Below, piece by piece: positions 1 to 6,819 of a stretch of DNA of 64,000 nucleotides. The translations under genes were made by a program, and so were the position numbers. The notes beneath the pieces were generated by a model, which was given only the letters and a program-made list of their open reading frames with translations, made no database searches and was not told where the DNA came from. Source of the stretch: CAZCPB01 sp044223975 (GTDB lineage Bacteria; Planctomycetota; Phycisphaerae; Phycisphaerales; UBA1924); the NCBI GenBank assembly GCA_044223975.1, contig JBGALI010000012.1, positions 83,263-147,262 of the forward strand, given 5' to 3'. Within the stretch, counting starts at the first letter, position 1. The number at the start of each line of letters is the position of its first letter.

Positions 1-637
1 GGGGCTGCCCTGGTCAATGGACGCCGTGTCTTCAGTTCTATTGCTCATCGAGTCCAGCCCACGGGCGTAGGGCTCCTTCAAATCCCTGTCTGAGAAACTC
101 CGAGCGCGGCCAGCTCATCGCCATACTCCATCGCACGTGAACAGGTCGAGCAAGGGCGCCCAGGCTGATCGAGTGCCACACTACCGCGCCGACGTGGAGT
201 CGGCGTCGATTCGCGCATGAATTCGCGCGTGAAAATTTACTTATGTTGCTTTCCCATGTTTCGCCGTCGCACCGCGCAGGTTATTAGCACTCGGCCGGTG
301 CCGGAGTCGCGATCCCCAAAGCCTCGCGCTTTGGGTTGACCACGCCGGGCGTCTCCTGCGCCGCGGCACCCCGCCGCTCGGTCCCTTCGCGTCTTCAACT
401 CGTAGGTAAGAAGAAATTCATTCTTGTGTCAGGATCGCGCCATACGCGATTGCGAAACTCAGACCCGGAGAGAAGGAACAACCGGGCCGCAGGCCGCGCG
501 CCCGATGTCGAGACCGCCGGGTCCCCCACGCGGCGGTCTTCTTTGATGCTTAGCGGATTGGTGCATCAGTTCGCACCCGCCAAGCCCGATGGCACCTCAC
601 TCAGTTCAACGAGGCAGGGCGGCAGGCGACCTCCCGC
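1..637. other. Leading region without a convincing gene; possible structured RNA
   Basis: No reading frame here looks like a known protein. Frame 1 is open from the window edge to a TGA at 91-93 (30 codons) and could be the tail of a truncated gene, but nothing in it is recognisable. The stretch 231-260 is AT-rich for this genome. Three hairpins follow in series: 315-322 with 328-335 (8 bp, loop CTCGC), a short one near 433-449 (ATCGCG/CGCGAT), and a strong one at 511-539 followed by a short T-rich tail. Hairpins ending in a terminator could mean a small RNA or a leader. Motifs of tmRNA, RNase P RNA, SRP RNA and 6S RNA were looked for and not seen. Confidence 0.3.
511..545 (+). terminator. 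Probable intrinsic terminator
   Basis: AGACCGCCG (511-519) pairs perfectly with CGGCGGTCT (531-539) around an 11-base loop and is followed by TCTTT. The T tract is short, but the nine-pair GC-rich stem fits a factor-independent terminator for a + strand transcript coming from 1-510, where no gene is evident. It ends about 90 bp before the PilZ gene. Confidence 0.5.
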
Positions 638-961
638 ATGGGGCTTCTTCATTCCATCAAACTCCTCTGGTCGGGCCGCGGAAGCCGCCGGGCTCCCCGT
701 ACAGGGGGCGTGGGGATTACCTGCGAACTCGGAGATGTGGTGGATTACAGCACCACCGGCATGCGTGTGATGACCGAGATCAAGCCCGCGGTGGGGCTGG
801 GTGATGTCCTGCACCTGGAGGTGACAGGTCCAGGTTGGACTCGCCGACTCTCTGTTCGCGTGGCGCGGGTCACTCGGGCCTCGCTGAGCCTCTGGGAGGT
901 TGGCCTTGAGTTTCTGGGTGAGCCAGGACCATCCATCCCTACGACGGCCTCGCATCGATGA
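638..961 (+). CDS. PilZ-like domain protein
   Basis: This 107-residue protein looks like a single PilZ domain, the small beta-barrel that binds cyclic di-GMP. An arginine-rich stretch (RRAPR, residues 17-21) stands where the RxxxR motif belongs, and DYSTTG stands where the (D/N)xSxxG motif belongs. It resembles the second PilZ protein at 29075-29434, with which it shares CELGDV followed by D/NxSxxGMxV and a matching strand pattern. The ATG at 638 is the first in frame and has only a weak ribosome site. The C-terminal tail is short and unstructured. Family assignment comes from motif position only. A partner is not evident nearby. Confidence 0.6.
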   Translation: MGLLHSIKLLWSGRGSRRAPRTGGVGITCELGDVVDYSTTGMRVMTEIKPAVGLGDVLHLEVTGPGWTRRLSVRVARVTRASLSLWEVGLEFLGEPGPSIPTTASHR

Positions 962-1095
962 CCTTGAATTCGGAGGAGGACCTCCCCACTGGACATCGTG
1001 CGGACAGCCGCCCCCGTGCCGTGGCGTGGTGGGCGCCAGCCGCTCGTCGTTCGGGTTCACTAGAGTTGGTGGCGGACGCGCGTCCGACACTCCGA

Positions 1096-2004
1096 TCATC
1101 CCCCGCTGGTCTTTCCTCCCATCACCCGAAGGATCTGTCCTGCGATGTAGCTCGAATCCGCGCTAGACGCGAGGAAGACGTACGCGGGCGCTAGTTCCTC
1201 GGGCTGGGCCGGGCGATCGATGGGTGGTCCGGTCTTGCCGCGACCGAAGTTGGCGATTCGTTGGCGAGAAGCGCCGCGGTCGCTCGGGTTCAGCGGCGTC
1301 CAAACGGGACCGGGGGCCACCGCGTTTACGCGGATTCCTTGGGCGATCAGCTGGCGCGCCAGGCTCTTGGTGAGGGTGTTGATCGCGCCCTTGGTCGCGC
1401 TGTAGTCGGGCAGCTCGGGTGGCCCGTCGAACGCCGTCTCGGAGCTCGTCACAATGATCGATGCACCTCGCTTCAGTCGCGGCAGGGCAGCCTTCACGAG
1501 CCAGAAGTACGCGTACACGTTTGTCTTGAACGTACGGTCAAACTCCGCGTCGGTGACGTCAAGAATCGATTTCTTGCGGTTCTGCCAGGCGGCGTTGCTC
1601 ACCAGCACATCGAGCCTCCCGAAGGCACGCCATGTTCTCTCCACGATCGATCTGCACGTCTTTGGGTCGCGCAGATCGCCCGGCAAACGCAGACACCGCT
1701 TCCCCAAACTCTCGACCGCCGCTGCGGTTTCTTTCGCATCCGATTCCTCGGCGCGCAGATAGTTGATGGCGACGTCCGCGCCCTCGCGTGCGTACATGAC
1801 CGCCACGGCACGCCCGATCCCCGAATCCCCGCCCGTGATGAGCGCCGCCTGGCCGGCCAGTTTGCCCGCGGGAGCAAAGTCGGGGGCTTCGTAGCGCGGT
1901 CGCGGTCGGAGCTTCGATTCAATGCCCGGCTTGCTCTGGTGCTGCCGCGGGAACGGAGGGCGGGGCTGCTCCGCGGGCCTCCTGCGGGACGTGGGCTTGC
2001 GCAT
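1096..2004 (-). CDS. Short-chain dehydrogenase/reductase, general-stress (YdaD/YhdF-like) type
   Basis: A classical SDR that would use NAD(P)H to reduce or oxidise an unknown carbonyl or alcohol in the cytoplasm. Counted from an upstream in-frame ATG at 2049, the cofactor motif GGDSGIG is at residues 73-79, the structural NAA at 152-154, the catalytic serine pair at 202-203 and YSATK at 216-220. The basic leader followed by a PGIESKL stretch, and the C-terminal YVFLASSADSSYIAGQ, match the B. subtilis GS39/YhdF subgroup. I moved the start to the ATG at 2004 because GGAGG (2014-2018, minus strand) lies nine bases upstream, giving 302 residues; the ATG at 2049 has no ribosome site. It stands alone, divergent from the gene at 2389. 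Confidence 0.85.
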   Translation of the reverse strand: MRKPTSRRRPAEQPRPPFPRQHQSKPGIESKLRPRPRYEAPDFAPAGKLAGQAALITGGDSGIGRAVAVMYAREGADVAINYLRAEESDAKETAAAVESLGKRCLRLPGDLRDPKTCRSIVERTWRAFGRLDVLVSNAAWQNRKKSILDVTDAEFDRTFKTNVYAYFWLVKAALPRLKRGASIIVTSSETAFDGPPELPDYSATKGAINTLTKSLARQLIAQGIRVNAVAPGPVWTPLNPSDRGASRQRIANFGRGKTGPPIDRPAQPEELAPAYVFLASSADSSYIAGQILRVMGGKTSGG

Positions 2005-2388
2005 CGCGGGCTGCCTCCGATTGGTGTTAACGCTGTCCACCCCGCGCATCCGAAGGTGCGCGGCGGGACCACGTGACGGTCTAGTAAAACGGGGTTCATC
2101 GTGGGCGGGCCCTTCCTGACTCTGCTCGGACCGCCGCGATCGCCTCAGACATCGCGAATCCGCCGGGCCGGAAGTGACGCAGGGTGATCTGGCTCAAGGG
2201 CGCTCGCCAACCTGCACGCGAGGGGCAGTGCGCTTCCGGCGACCGAGACATGCTTCGTGCGTACGCCCATTCCGGTGCCGGACGCGTTGACCCCGCTGCT
2301 CGCCCAGCGTCCTTTCAAGAGAGTTTCACGATCGATTCAGTCGCCATGGCGGGGACCATCCGAAGTGGTAGTAGAGGAGAACCACGCC
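2005..2388. other. Divergent intergenic region
   Basis: 384 bases between the SDR gene (minus) and the small plus-strand gene at 2389. It must hold the promoters of both. I see no convincing reading frame, repeat or clear -35/-10 pair. Confidence 0.4.
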
Positions 2389-2688
2389 ATGTCTAGCAAG
2401 ATCAATGCAGCCCGTGGTGAACGGCGCCGGGCACCCGTCAAAGCCAAGTTCACGGCGCGGCATGATGTGGCGATGGACATCGTAATCCAGACGCTTATCG
2501 CTCACCGCGGGGCCATCACTCTCCGGGAACTGGTGCGAGAGGTCGTGGACGAGCGCAACGATGCGTCACCCGCGCGTTTGACGCGGCGCGAACTGACTGC
2601 GGCGCTGCACCATCTTGAGCCGCTGGGACTACGCGACTCGGCGAAGAGTCATCCTCGGACGGAGCGGGGGCTGCGGTCGGCGGCTTGA
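2389..2688 (+). CDS. Small basic protein, possibly winged-helix-like, function unknown
   Basis: A 99-residue basic protein with no recognised family. The start at ATG 2389 is set by GAGGAG at 2374-2379; upstream in-frame starts lack a ribosome site. The N-terminus is rich in Arg and Lys. A predicted helical core follows (DIVIQTLIAHRGAITLRELV and a later LTRRELTAALHHLEPLG) that resembles a small helix-turn-helix or winged-helix layout. No signal peptide or membrane segment is present. A DNA-binding role is only a guess. The PAP2 gene follows by about 70 bases on the same strand and may be co-transcribed. Confidence 0.5.
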   Translation: MSSKINAARGERRRAPVKAKFTARHDVAMDIVIQTLIAHRGAITLRELVREVVDERNDASPARLTRRELTAALHHLEPLGLRDSAKSHPRTERGLRSAA

Positions 2689-2757
2689 ACGTTCCTTCCG
2701 CGGCGCGCAGCCGCGATCGCGGGGCGGTTTGTATTGACCCACACCGCAATATCCCCC

Positions 2758-3471
2758 ATGCCTCGCCTTTCGGCACGTCCGCCTGCGAAATGGCGAGTTC
2801 GTGTTCTAGCGTGGGGGAGAGCGGCCCTTACCGAGCCCATGCTCTTGGGCGCGGCCCTTGGACTGAACTGCTCCGTCTGGGCGTTTCTTACGCTCGCGGA
2901 CAAGGTGCGCAAGTCGGGCACGCTCTCATGGGACGATCGGCTGCTCCTTCTTTTCCGCCGACAGGACGCACCGTCGGACCCAGTGGGACCGCCCTGGCTG
3001 TCACTGGCGATGCGCGACCTCTCGGCGTTGGGCGGGCCGGTGGCGATGACGATCGTGGTGGGCAGCGTCGTTGGGTATCTGCTTATCTTGGGCTACCGGC
3101 GCGCTGCGTGGAGGCTCGTGCTGGCCGCGGGGGGTGGCGGAGTGCTTGCCGTCGCGCTGAAGAGCGTCTATGGACGACCAAGACCGGCCGTCGTCGGGCA
3201 CCTGATGGAGGCTACCAGCCCGTCGTTCCCGAGCGGCCATTCGATGGTGTCCGCGGTGGTGTACGCGACCCTGGGCGTCATGATCGCGCGGCTGACGCCC
3301 GGCAGGCTGGGGAAAGTTTACGTAGTCGCCGTCTTCCTGCTGGTGCCCGCGTTGATCGGGCTGAGCCGCGTGTACTTGGGCGTTCACTACCCCAGCGACG
3401 TGGTCGCGGGCTGGGCCGCAGGGCTGGTGTGGAGCCTGGCATGCTCGATCGTGCTGCGGCGGTGGCGCTGA
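2758..3471 (+). CDS. PAP2-superfamily membrane phosphatase
   Basis: An integral membrane phosphatase of the PAP2 (phosphatidic acid phosphatase type 2/undecaprenyl-diphosphatase-like) superfamily, acting on a lipid phosphate at the membrane. All three signature blocks are present, numbered from a TTG at 2734: KSVYGRPRP (143-151), PSGHS (166-170) and SRVYLGVHYPSD (211-222), including both catalytic histidines. About five or six hydrophobic helices surround them. I prefer the ATG at 2758 (237 residues); neither start has a good ribosome site. The substrate cannot be read from sequence. Confidence 0.85.
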   Translation: MPRLSARPPAKWRVRVLAWGRAALTEPMLLGAALGLNCSVWAFLTLADKVRKSGTLSWDDRLLLLFRRQDAPSDPVGPPWLSLAMRDLSALGGPVAMTIVVGSVVGYLLILGYRRAAWRLVLAAGGGGVLAVALKSVYGRPRPAVVGHLMEATSPSFPSGHSMVSAVVYATLGVMIARLTPGRLGKVYVVAVFLLVPALIGLSRVYLGVHYPSDVVAGWAAGLVWSLACSIVLRRWR

Positions 3472-3611
3472 CAGCGTCGAGCCTCGCCTTCTGCCACGGA
3501 AGGGGGGGCTGTGCTGGGCGGTGACGCTGCAGACGTTGAGCCAAGCCGTGCCCGCCACGGCACTCCTAAACTCTCAAACCTTGCCTTTCCTCTTTGAACG
3601 GAGGGCTCTCG

Positions 3612-3935
3612 ATGCCCGACACCTCGAACGTGTGGATGTACGGCGTGGGTGCCCTTATCGGCGCCGTGCTGGCGGCCGCTGTGGCGTACTTTGGGTCTTC
3701 GCGCGGGCACTCGTTCTGGCTCTGCTTCGTGCTGGCCGTGGCGACCACGCCCCTCGTGGCCTGGATCATTCTCGCGCTCATCCCCGAGCGCGTGCGGCCG
3801 TACAGGCCGCCCCCGGACCTTCTACTCGCCATCACGTTGGAAAAGGAGCGGATGAAGGCTCAAGCAGAAGTCGCTGCATCACCCGCCCCGCACTCCGGAC
3901 ACACCGCGCCCGCCGCAAGCGCGGCCCGGTCGTAG
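3612..3935 (+). CDS. Small two-helix membrane protein, unknown function
   Basis: A 107-residue protein with two hydrophobic segments near the N-terminus (about residues 8-25 and 34-56), a Pro-rich junction and an Ala/Pro/Ser-rich tail. ATG 3612 is preferred because GGAGGG (3600-3605) lies just upstream; a TTG at 3594 is also open. No family is recognised. Its last 76 bases overlap, tail to tail, the 3' end of the convergent zinc-ribbon gene, so the low-complexity tail is antisense to the ribbon codons. Confidence 0.55.
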   Translation: MPDTSNVWMYGVGALIGAVLAAAVAYFGSSRGHSFWLCFVLAVATTPLVAWIILALIPERVRPYRPPPDLLLAITLEKERMKAQAEVAASPAPHSGHTAPAASAARS

Positions 3936-4318
3936 CCGCAGGCGAGGCACGCGCCCTCGCGGGCGCGGCGGAGGTATTTCGCGTCCGCCCTCCATGCCGC
4001 GGCGGTGGCGAGGAGAGAGAGAAGGGGTAGCGGCCAGAGGGGGATTATGACGAATCGTTGCCCGCTGATCGCGCCACCATCGAACCACCAACCAGACAAA
4101 GCGGTGCTGCGCTTAAACTCAAACTCGCCGATCCCAAACCACGGCGCGGGACCGGGAGGCTCGATGACCATGAGCCGGGATGCCTCGCAAACTAGGGCGT
4201 AATGCCAAGGGGCATACCAGGTCACTCCCCACCACCCGCTCCCGATCCACACCACCAGCAGTAGCACGGTGAGCACCGCGCCGCCCCACTTCACCGTCTC
4301 GCGGACCGCCCGCTTCAC
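3860..4318 (-). CDS. Membrane protein with C-terminal CxxCGYD...CPECG zinc ribbon
   Basis: About 152 residues from the GTG at 4318: a basic start, one transmembrane helix, an aromatic extracytoplasmic stretch, a second hydrophobic segment, and a C-terminal treble-clef-like ribbon with CLACGYD and CPEC. This layout is common in uncharacterised Planctomycete membrane proteins. The function is unknown. The frame stays open to 4741, with ATGs at 4429, 4417 and 4414, but none has a ribosome site and that part looks non-coding. The start is therefore uncertain. It converges on the small gene at 3612 and overlaps it by 76 bases. Confidence 0.65.
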   Translation of the reverse strand: MKRAVRETVKWGGAVLTVLLLVVWIGSGWWGVTWYAPWHYALVCEASRLMVIEPPGPAPWFGIGEFEFKRSTALSGWWFDGGAISGQRFVIIPLWPLPLLSLLATAAAWRADAKYLRRAREGACLACGYDRAALAAGAVCPECGAGDAATSA

Positions 4319-4863
4319 CTTGTCGCGCGTGCTTCCCACCTGCGCAGTCTTCCGCGCCTCGGTGTGGGCGACCGTCTTCCCACACGCGGACTCGGGGCGT
4401 CGAGACCACGACATCATCGACCGCGCCATCGTGGACGCGGCGTTCTCATCGTAGGGGATGATTGAGCCGGCCGAAGGCAGTTCGATGTCCGTGGCGTCGT
4501 CCTTGAGCCGCGGAATCAGCCGCCCAATAGCGCGACGATCAGCGAATTGACCGGACCCCGCGTGTCCTACGCACCGCTCGCCCGCGAGTCTCGCTCGCGC
4601 GCCTCCCGCCCGCGACGACTCCCCCACCGCCGCTCGCGCACCGTTGCGCACGGCGCGGCATTCACGCGCAGGAGCGGACAGCGGGCGCGCGAGAGAGAAC
4701 ATGCGTGAAGCGCGCGGGAAACACATGGGGTTTTTCTTCAAAACATGCCGGGTATTCTTCCCGACTCAGCGTCGCTCGGTCCCGGGTTCGAATCCCGGCG
4801 GGGCCATCGGCCAGGAGACGGCGCCGTTCAGCACGGGCGGCCGTGCGACGCCAGCGCCCTGCG
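4319..4863. other. Intergenic region with tRNA-like fragment
   Basis: No convincing gene apart from possible N-terminal extensions of the zinc-ribbon protein. The only recognisable content is a tRNA 3'-end-like stretch ending at 4806. The segment 4560-4700 is rich in alternating CG tracts. Confidence 0.35.
4760..4806 (+). other. tRNA 3'-end fragment (T arm plus 3' acceptor strand)
   Basis: CCGGG (4782-4786), TTCGAAT (4787-4793) and CCCGG (4794-4798) form a perfect T stem-loop with the invariant TTCGA. They are followed by a seven-base acceptor-like strand CGGGGCC (4799-4805) and a discriminator A. Just upstream, CGAC/GTCG can form a small hairpin like a long variable arm (about 4761-4773). 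No matching 5' acceptor strand GGCCCCG and no acceptable anticodon arm with U33 is found in the preceding 150 bases. It is therefore not a complete tRNA. Such fragments are often left where an integrative element used the tRNA 3' end as its attachment site. Confidence 0.45.
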
Positions 4864-5322
4864 CTAGCGGACGACGTCGCCGTCCCGAGCCAGCATCTCA
4901 AGCACACGGCGGAGTTCGGTGACCTGAGGCCGCGACAGCTCCGACATCCCGGGCACATCGGCGAAGAGTTCGGAGACGAACGATTCGCGGGCCCGCCGCC
5001 CCGCCGCGGTCGTGTTCACCATCTTGACGCGGCGGTCACCGGCGTCTTCCGTTCGCGAAAGCATGCCGTGCTCGACAAGACGATCAACAACTCCCGTGAT
5101 GTTCGACGGATCGCAGCAGAGTTCGTCGGCCAGCGAGCGCATCGGCACGGGTTCGCTGAGCGTGAGAAGAACCTTTGCCTGCACGGACGTGAGCCCCCGG
5201 GCCTTCGCCACTCCCTCGAAATGGGCGCGCAGCCGGTCGACGTACGCGAACAGCAATCCGACCACTTCGGCGCGGGCGGCGGCGTCGGGGTCCCGCGGCT
5301 TTGGAATCTTGCACTGACCCAT
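4864..5322 (-). CDS. MarR-family transcriptional regulator
   Basis: A 152-residue winged helix-turn-helix protein. The DNA-binding part spans about residues 46-105: the helix-turn-helix (MRSLADELCCDPSNITGVVD, 61-80) and the wing DAGDRRVK (93-100), a variant of the usual DxxDRR. Flanking helices form the dimer interface. It is transcribed divergently from an RND efflux pair with 169 bases between the starts, and a palindrome lies in that gap. The natural inference is that it represses the pump and perhaps itself until a small molecule binds. Two adjacent cysteines (69-70) in the recognition region could allow redox sensing, but this is speculative. Confidence 0.85.
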   Translation of the reverse strand: MGQCKIPKPRDPDAAARAEVVGLLFAYVDRLRAHFEGVAKARGLTSVQAKVLLTLSEPVPMRSLADELCCDPSNITGVVDRLVEHGMLSRTEDAGDRRVKMVNTTAAGRRARESFVSELFADVPGMSELSRPQVTELRRVLEMLARDGDVVR

Positions 5323-5343
5323 CGTGCGATTCTAGCCCATTGC

Positions 5344-5372
5344 TTGATAACATCAACTATTGAAGATAGCAT
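5344..5372 (+). promoter_or_regulatory. Predicted efflux promoter with MarR-type operator
   Basis: TTGATAACATCAA (5344-5356) is a perfect 5-3-5 palindrome in an AT-rich island between marR and the efflux genes, typical in size and base content of MarR-family boxes. Its first six bases, TTGATA, also make a good -35. With a 17-base spacer, TAGCAT (5367-5372) is a fair -10. A repressor on the palindrome would block the -35. No experimental support. Confidence 0.5.
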
Positions 5373-5491
5373 CTTTGTGCCCCCGGGCCGGAACGCCCGA
5401 AGAGGGACGCCCGCGAGCGCGACGCGGGGAGAGCCAGTCAACCCCGACAAGCCGCCCGTCCCGGGGGCGCCCGCGGTGCGAAGGATTCCGG

Positions 5492-6766
5492 ATGAAGAAG
5501 AAGCCGTTGATCGCGGGAATCTCGCTGCTCGCCGGTCTGCTTGCCCTGGGCGGCGGGGTGGCGTTCGTGAAGTACCGGAGCATGCGGGCGGCGGCCAACC
5601 AGCCGGCGTTCCAGCCGCCGGACTTCGTTGACGTGGTGGAGGCAACCCCGGTGTCCTGGCAGCCCACGGCACGCCTGGTGGGCACCGTGATCGCCAAGCG
5701 CTCCGTGACCCTCGCGAACGAGATCGCCGGCACCGTGACCGAGGTCGGGTTCGACTCCGGCGAGCAGACGACGGCCGGTCAGGTGCTCGTGCAGATGGAT
5801 GTCTCGACCGAGACGGCGGACATGCACACGGCAGAAGCCGCGGCGAGAGTCGCTCGCGCGGCGGTCGAGGTCGCCCAGGCCAACATCCAGTCCTCGCAGG
5901 CCAGCGTCCAGCTGGCCGAGAGCAATCAGCGACGCTTCAGGGACGCCGGCAAGTCGGTCTCCGCCTCCGACCTCGACCGCATGAACACCGAGCTCGACAA
6001 GGCCCGGGCGGACCTTCAGCGCCAGCAGTCCGACCTCGTCAAGGCCCGGGCCGAGGTGGAGCAGGCCGAGGCGCGGGTGCGGCAGATCCAGACCCTCATC
6101 GCCAAGAAGACCCTCAGAGCCCCGTTCCTGGCCCGGGCGAGCATGCGCACCGTGGACCCGGGGCAGTACCTCAAGGAAGGCACGTCCATCGTCAGCCTGA
6201 CCGAGGTCACCGACGACATTTACCTCGACTTCGCCGTGCCCCAGGACTACGCCGCGCGGGTCGCCCCGGGCGCGGTCGTCGTTGCCAAGTCGCAGATGCT
6301 CGGGAGCGAGTCCGTCAGGATCACCGTGGTGTCGATCGACTCGACCGTGAACCCGACGACCCGCAACGTGAGGGTCAGGTCCAGCGTGCCCAACCCCGAC
6401 CAGAGGCTCAAGCCCGGCATGTTCATCGACATCGAGGTCCCCGTCGAGGCCGCCCGGCAGTTTGTCGCCGTCCCCACGACGGCGGTTCGCCGCGCCGCCT
6501 TCGGCGATCACGTGTTCGTGCTCGAGCCGGGCGATCCCGCCGGCGACCCGCCGGGGTCCTTTCGCGCCCGCCAGCGCATGGTCAAGCTCGGCCCCGACAT
6601 CGCGGGCAAGGTCATCATCAGCGAGGGCCTGAAGATGGGCGAGCAGCTCGCCACCAGCGGATCGTTCAAGCTCCACGAGGGCTCGCTGGTCATGAAGGCT
6701 CCGCCCGTTGCGGAGAAGTCCGGCGCGGCGCCGGCGGCACCCGGGGTCGCCGCGGCGGGCCAGTGA
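5492..6766 (+). CDS. RND efflux membrane fusion protein (HlyD/AcrA-like periplasmic adaptor)
   Basis: A 424-residue periplasmic adaptor that would link the inner-membrane pump at 6820-9963 to an outer-membrane channel. It has an N-terminal membrane anchor, a barrel-sandwich (lipoyl) half with the GTVIAKRSVTLANEIAGTV stretch, a long coiled-coil hairpin rich in Ala, Glu, Gln and Arg, the second lipoyl half, a beta-barrel and a membrane-proximal domain containing the common NPTTRNVRVR stretch. ATG 5492 is chosen because AAGGA lies seven bases upstream and the anchor begins there. No TolC-like gene is present in the cluster, so the channel must be encoded elsewhere. Confidence 0.9.
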   Translation: MKKKPLIAGISLLAGLLALGGGVAFVKYRSMRAAANQPAFQPPDFVDVVEATPVSWQPTARLVGTVIAKRSVTLANEIAGTVTEVGFDSGEQTTAGQVLVQMDVSTETADMHTAEAAARVARAAVEVAQANIQSSQASVQLAESNQRRFRDAGKSVSASDLDRMNTELDKARADLQRQQSDLVKARAEVEQAEARVRQIQTLIAKKTLRAPFLARASMRTVDPGQYLKEGTSIVSLTEVTDDIYLDFAVPQDYAARVAPGAVVVAKSQMLGSESVRITVVSIDSTVNPTTRNVRVRSSVPNPDQRLKPGMFIDIEVPVEAARQFVAVPTTAVRRAAFGDHVFVLEPGDPAGDPPGSFRARQRMVKLGPDIAGKVIISEGLKMGEQLATSGSFKLHEGSLVMKAPPVAEKSGAAPAAPGVAAAGQ

Positions 6767-6819
6767 CCTGGCGGATGGAACGTGGCGTGAGCACCCCAGG
6801 CTGACGGGCCGAGGACCGC

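Noticed and set aside
284..292. TTAGCACTC, an exact left half of the CIRCE heat-shock operator
   Set aside because: The right half GAGTGCTAA is not present at the nine-base spacing, and no chaperone gene follows.
336..770. 144-codon plus-strand open frame at the left end
   Set aside because: It runs across the terminator hairpin at 511-539 and overlaps the PilZ gene in another frame, with no family resemblance.
2257..2388. Upstream extension of the small gene at 2389
   Set aside because: No ribosome site upstream of 2257, while GAGGAG is placed correctly for ATG 2389.
4400..4806. tmRNA or full tRNA ending at 4806
   Set aside because: No complementary 5' acceptor strand is found at tRNA or tmRNA distance, and no valid anticodon arm can be drawn.
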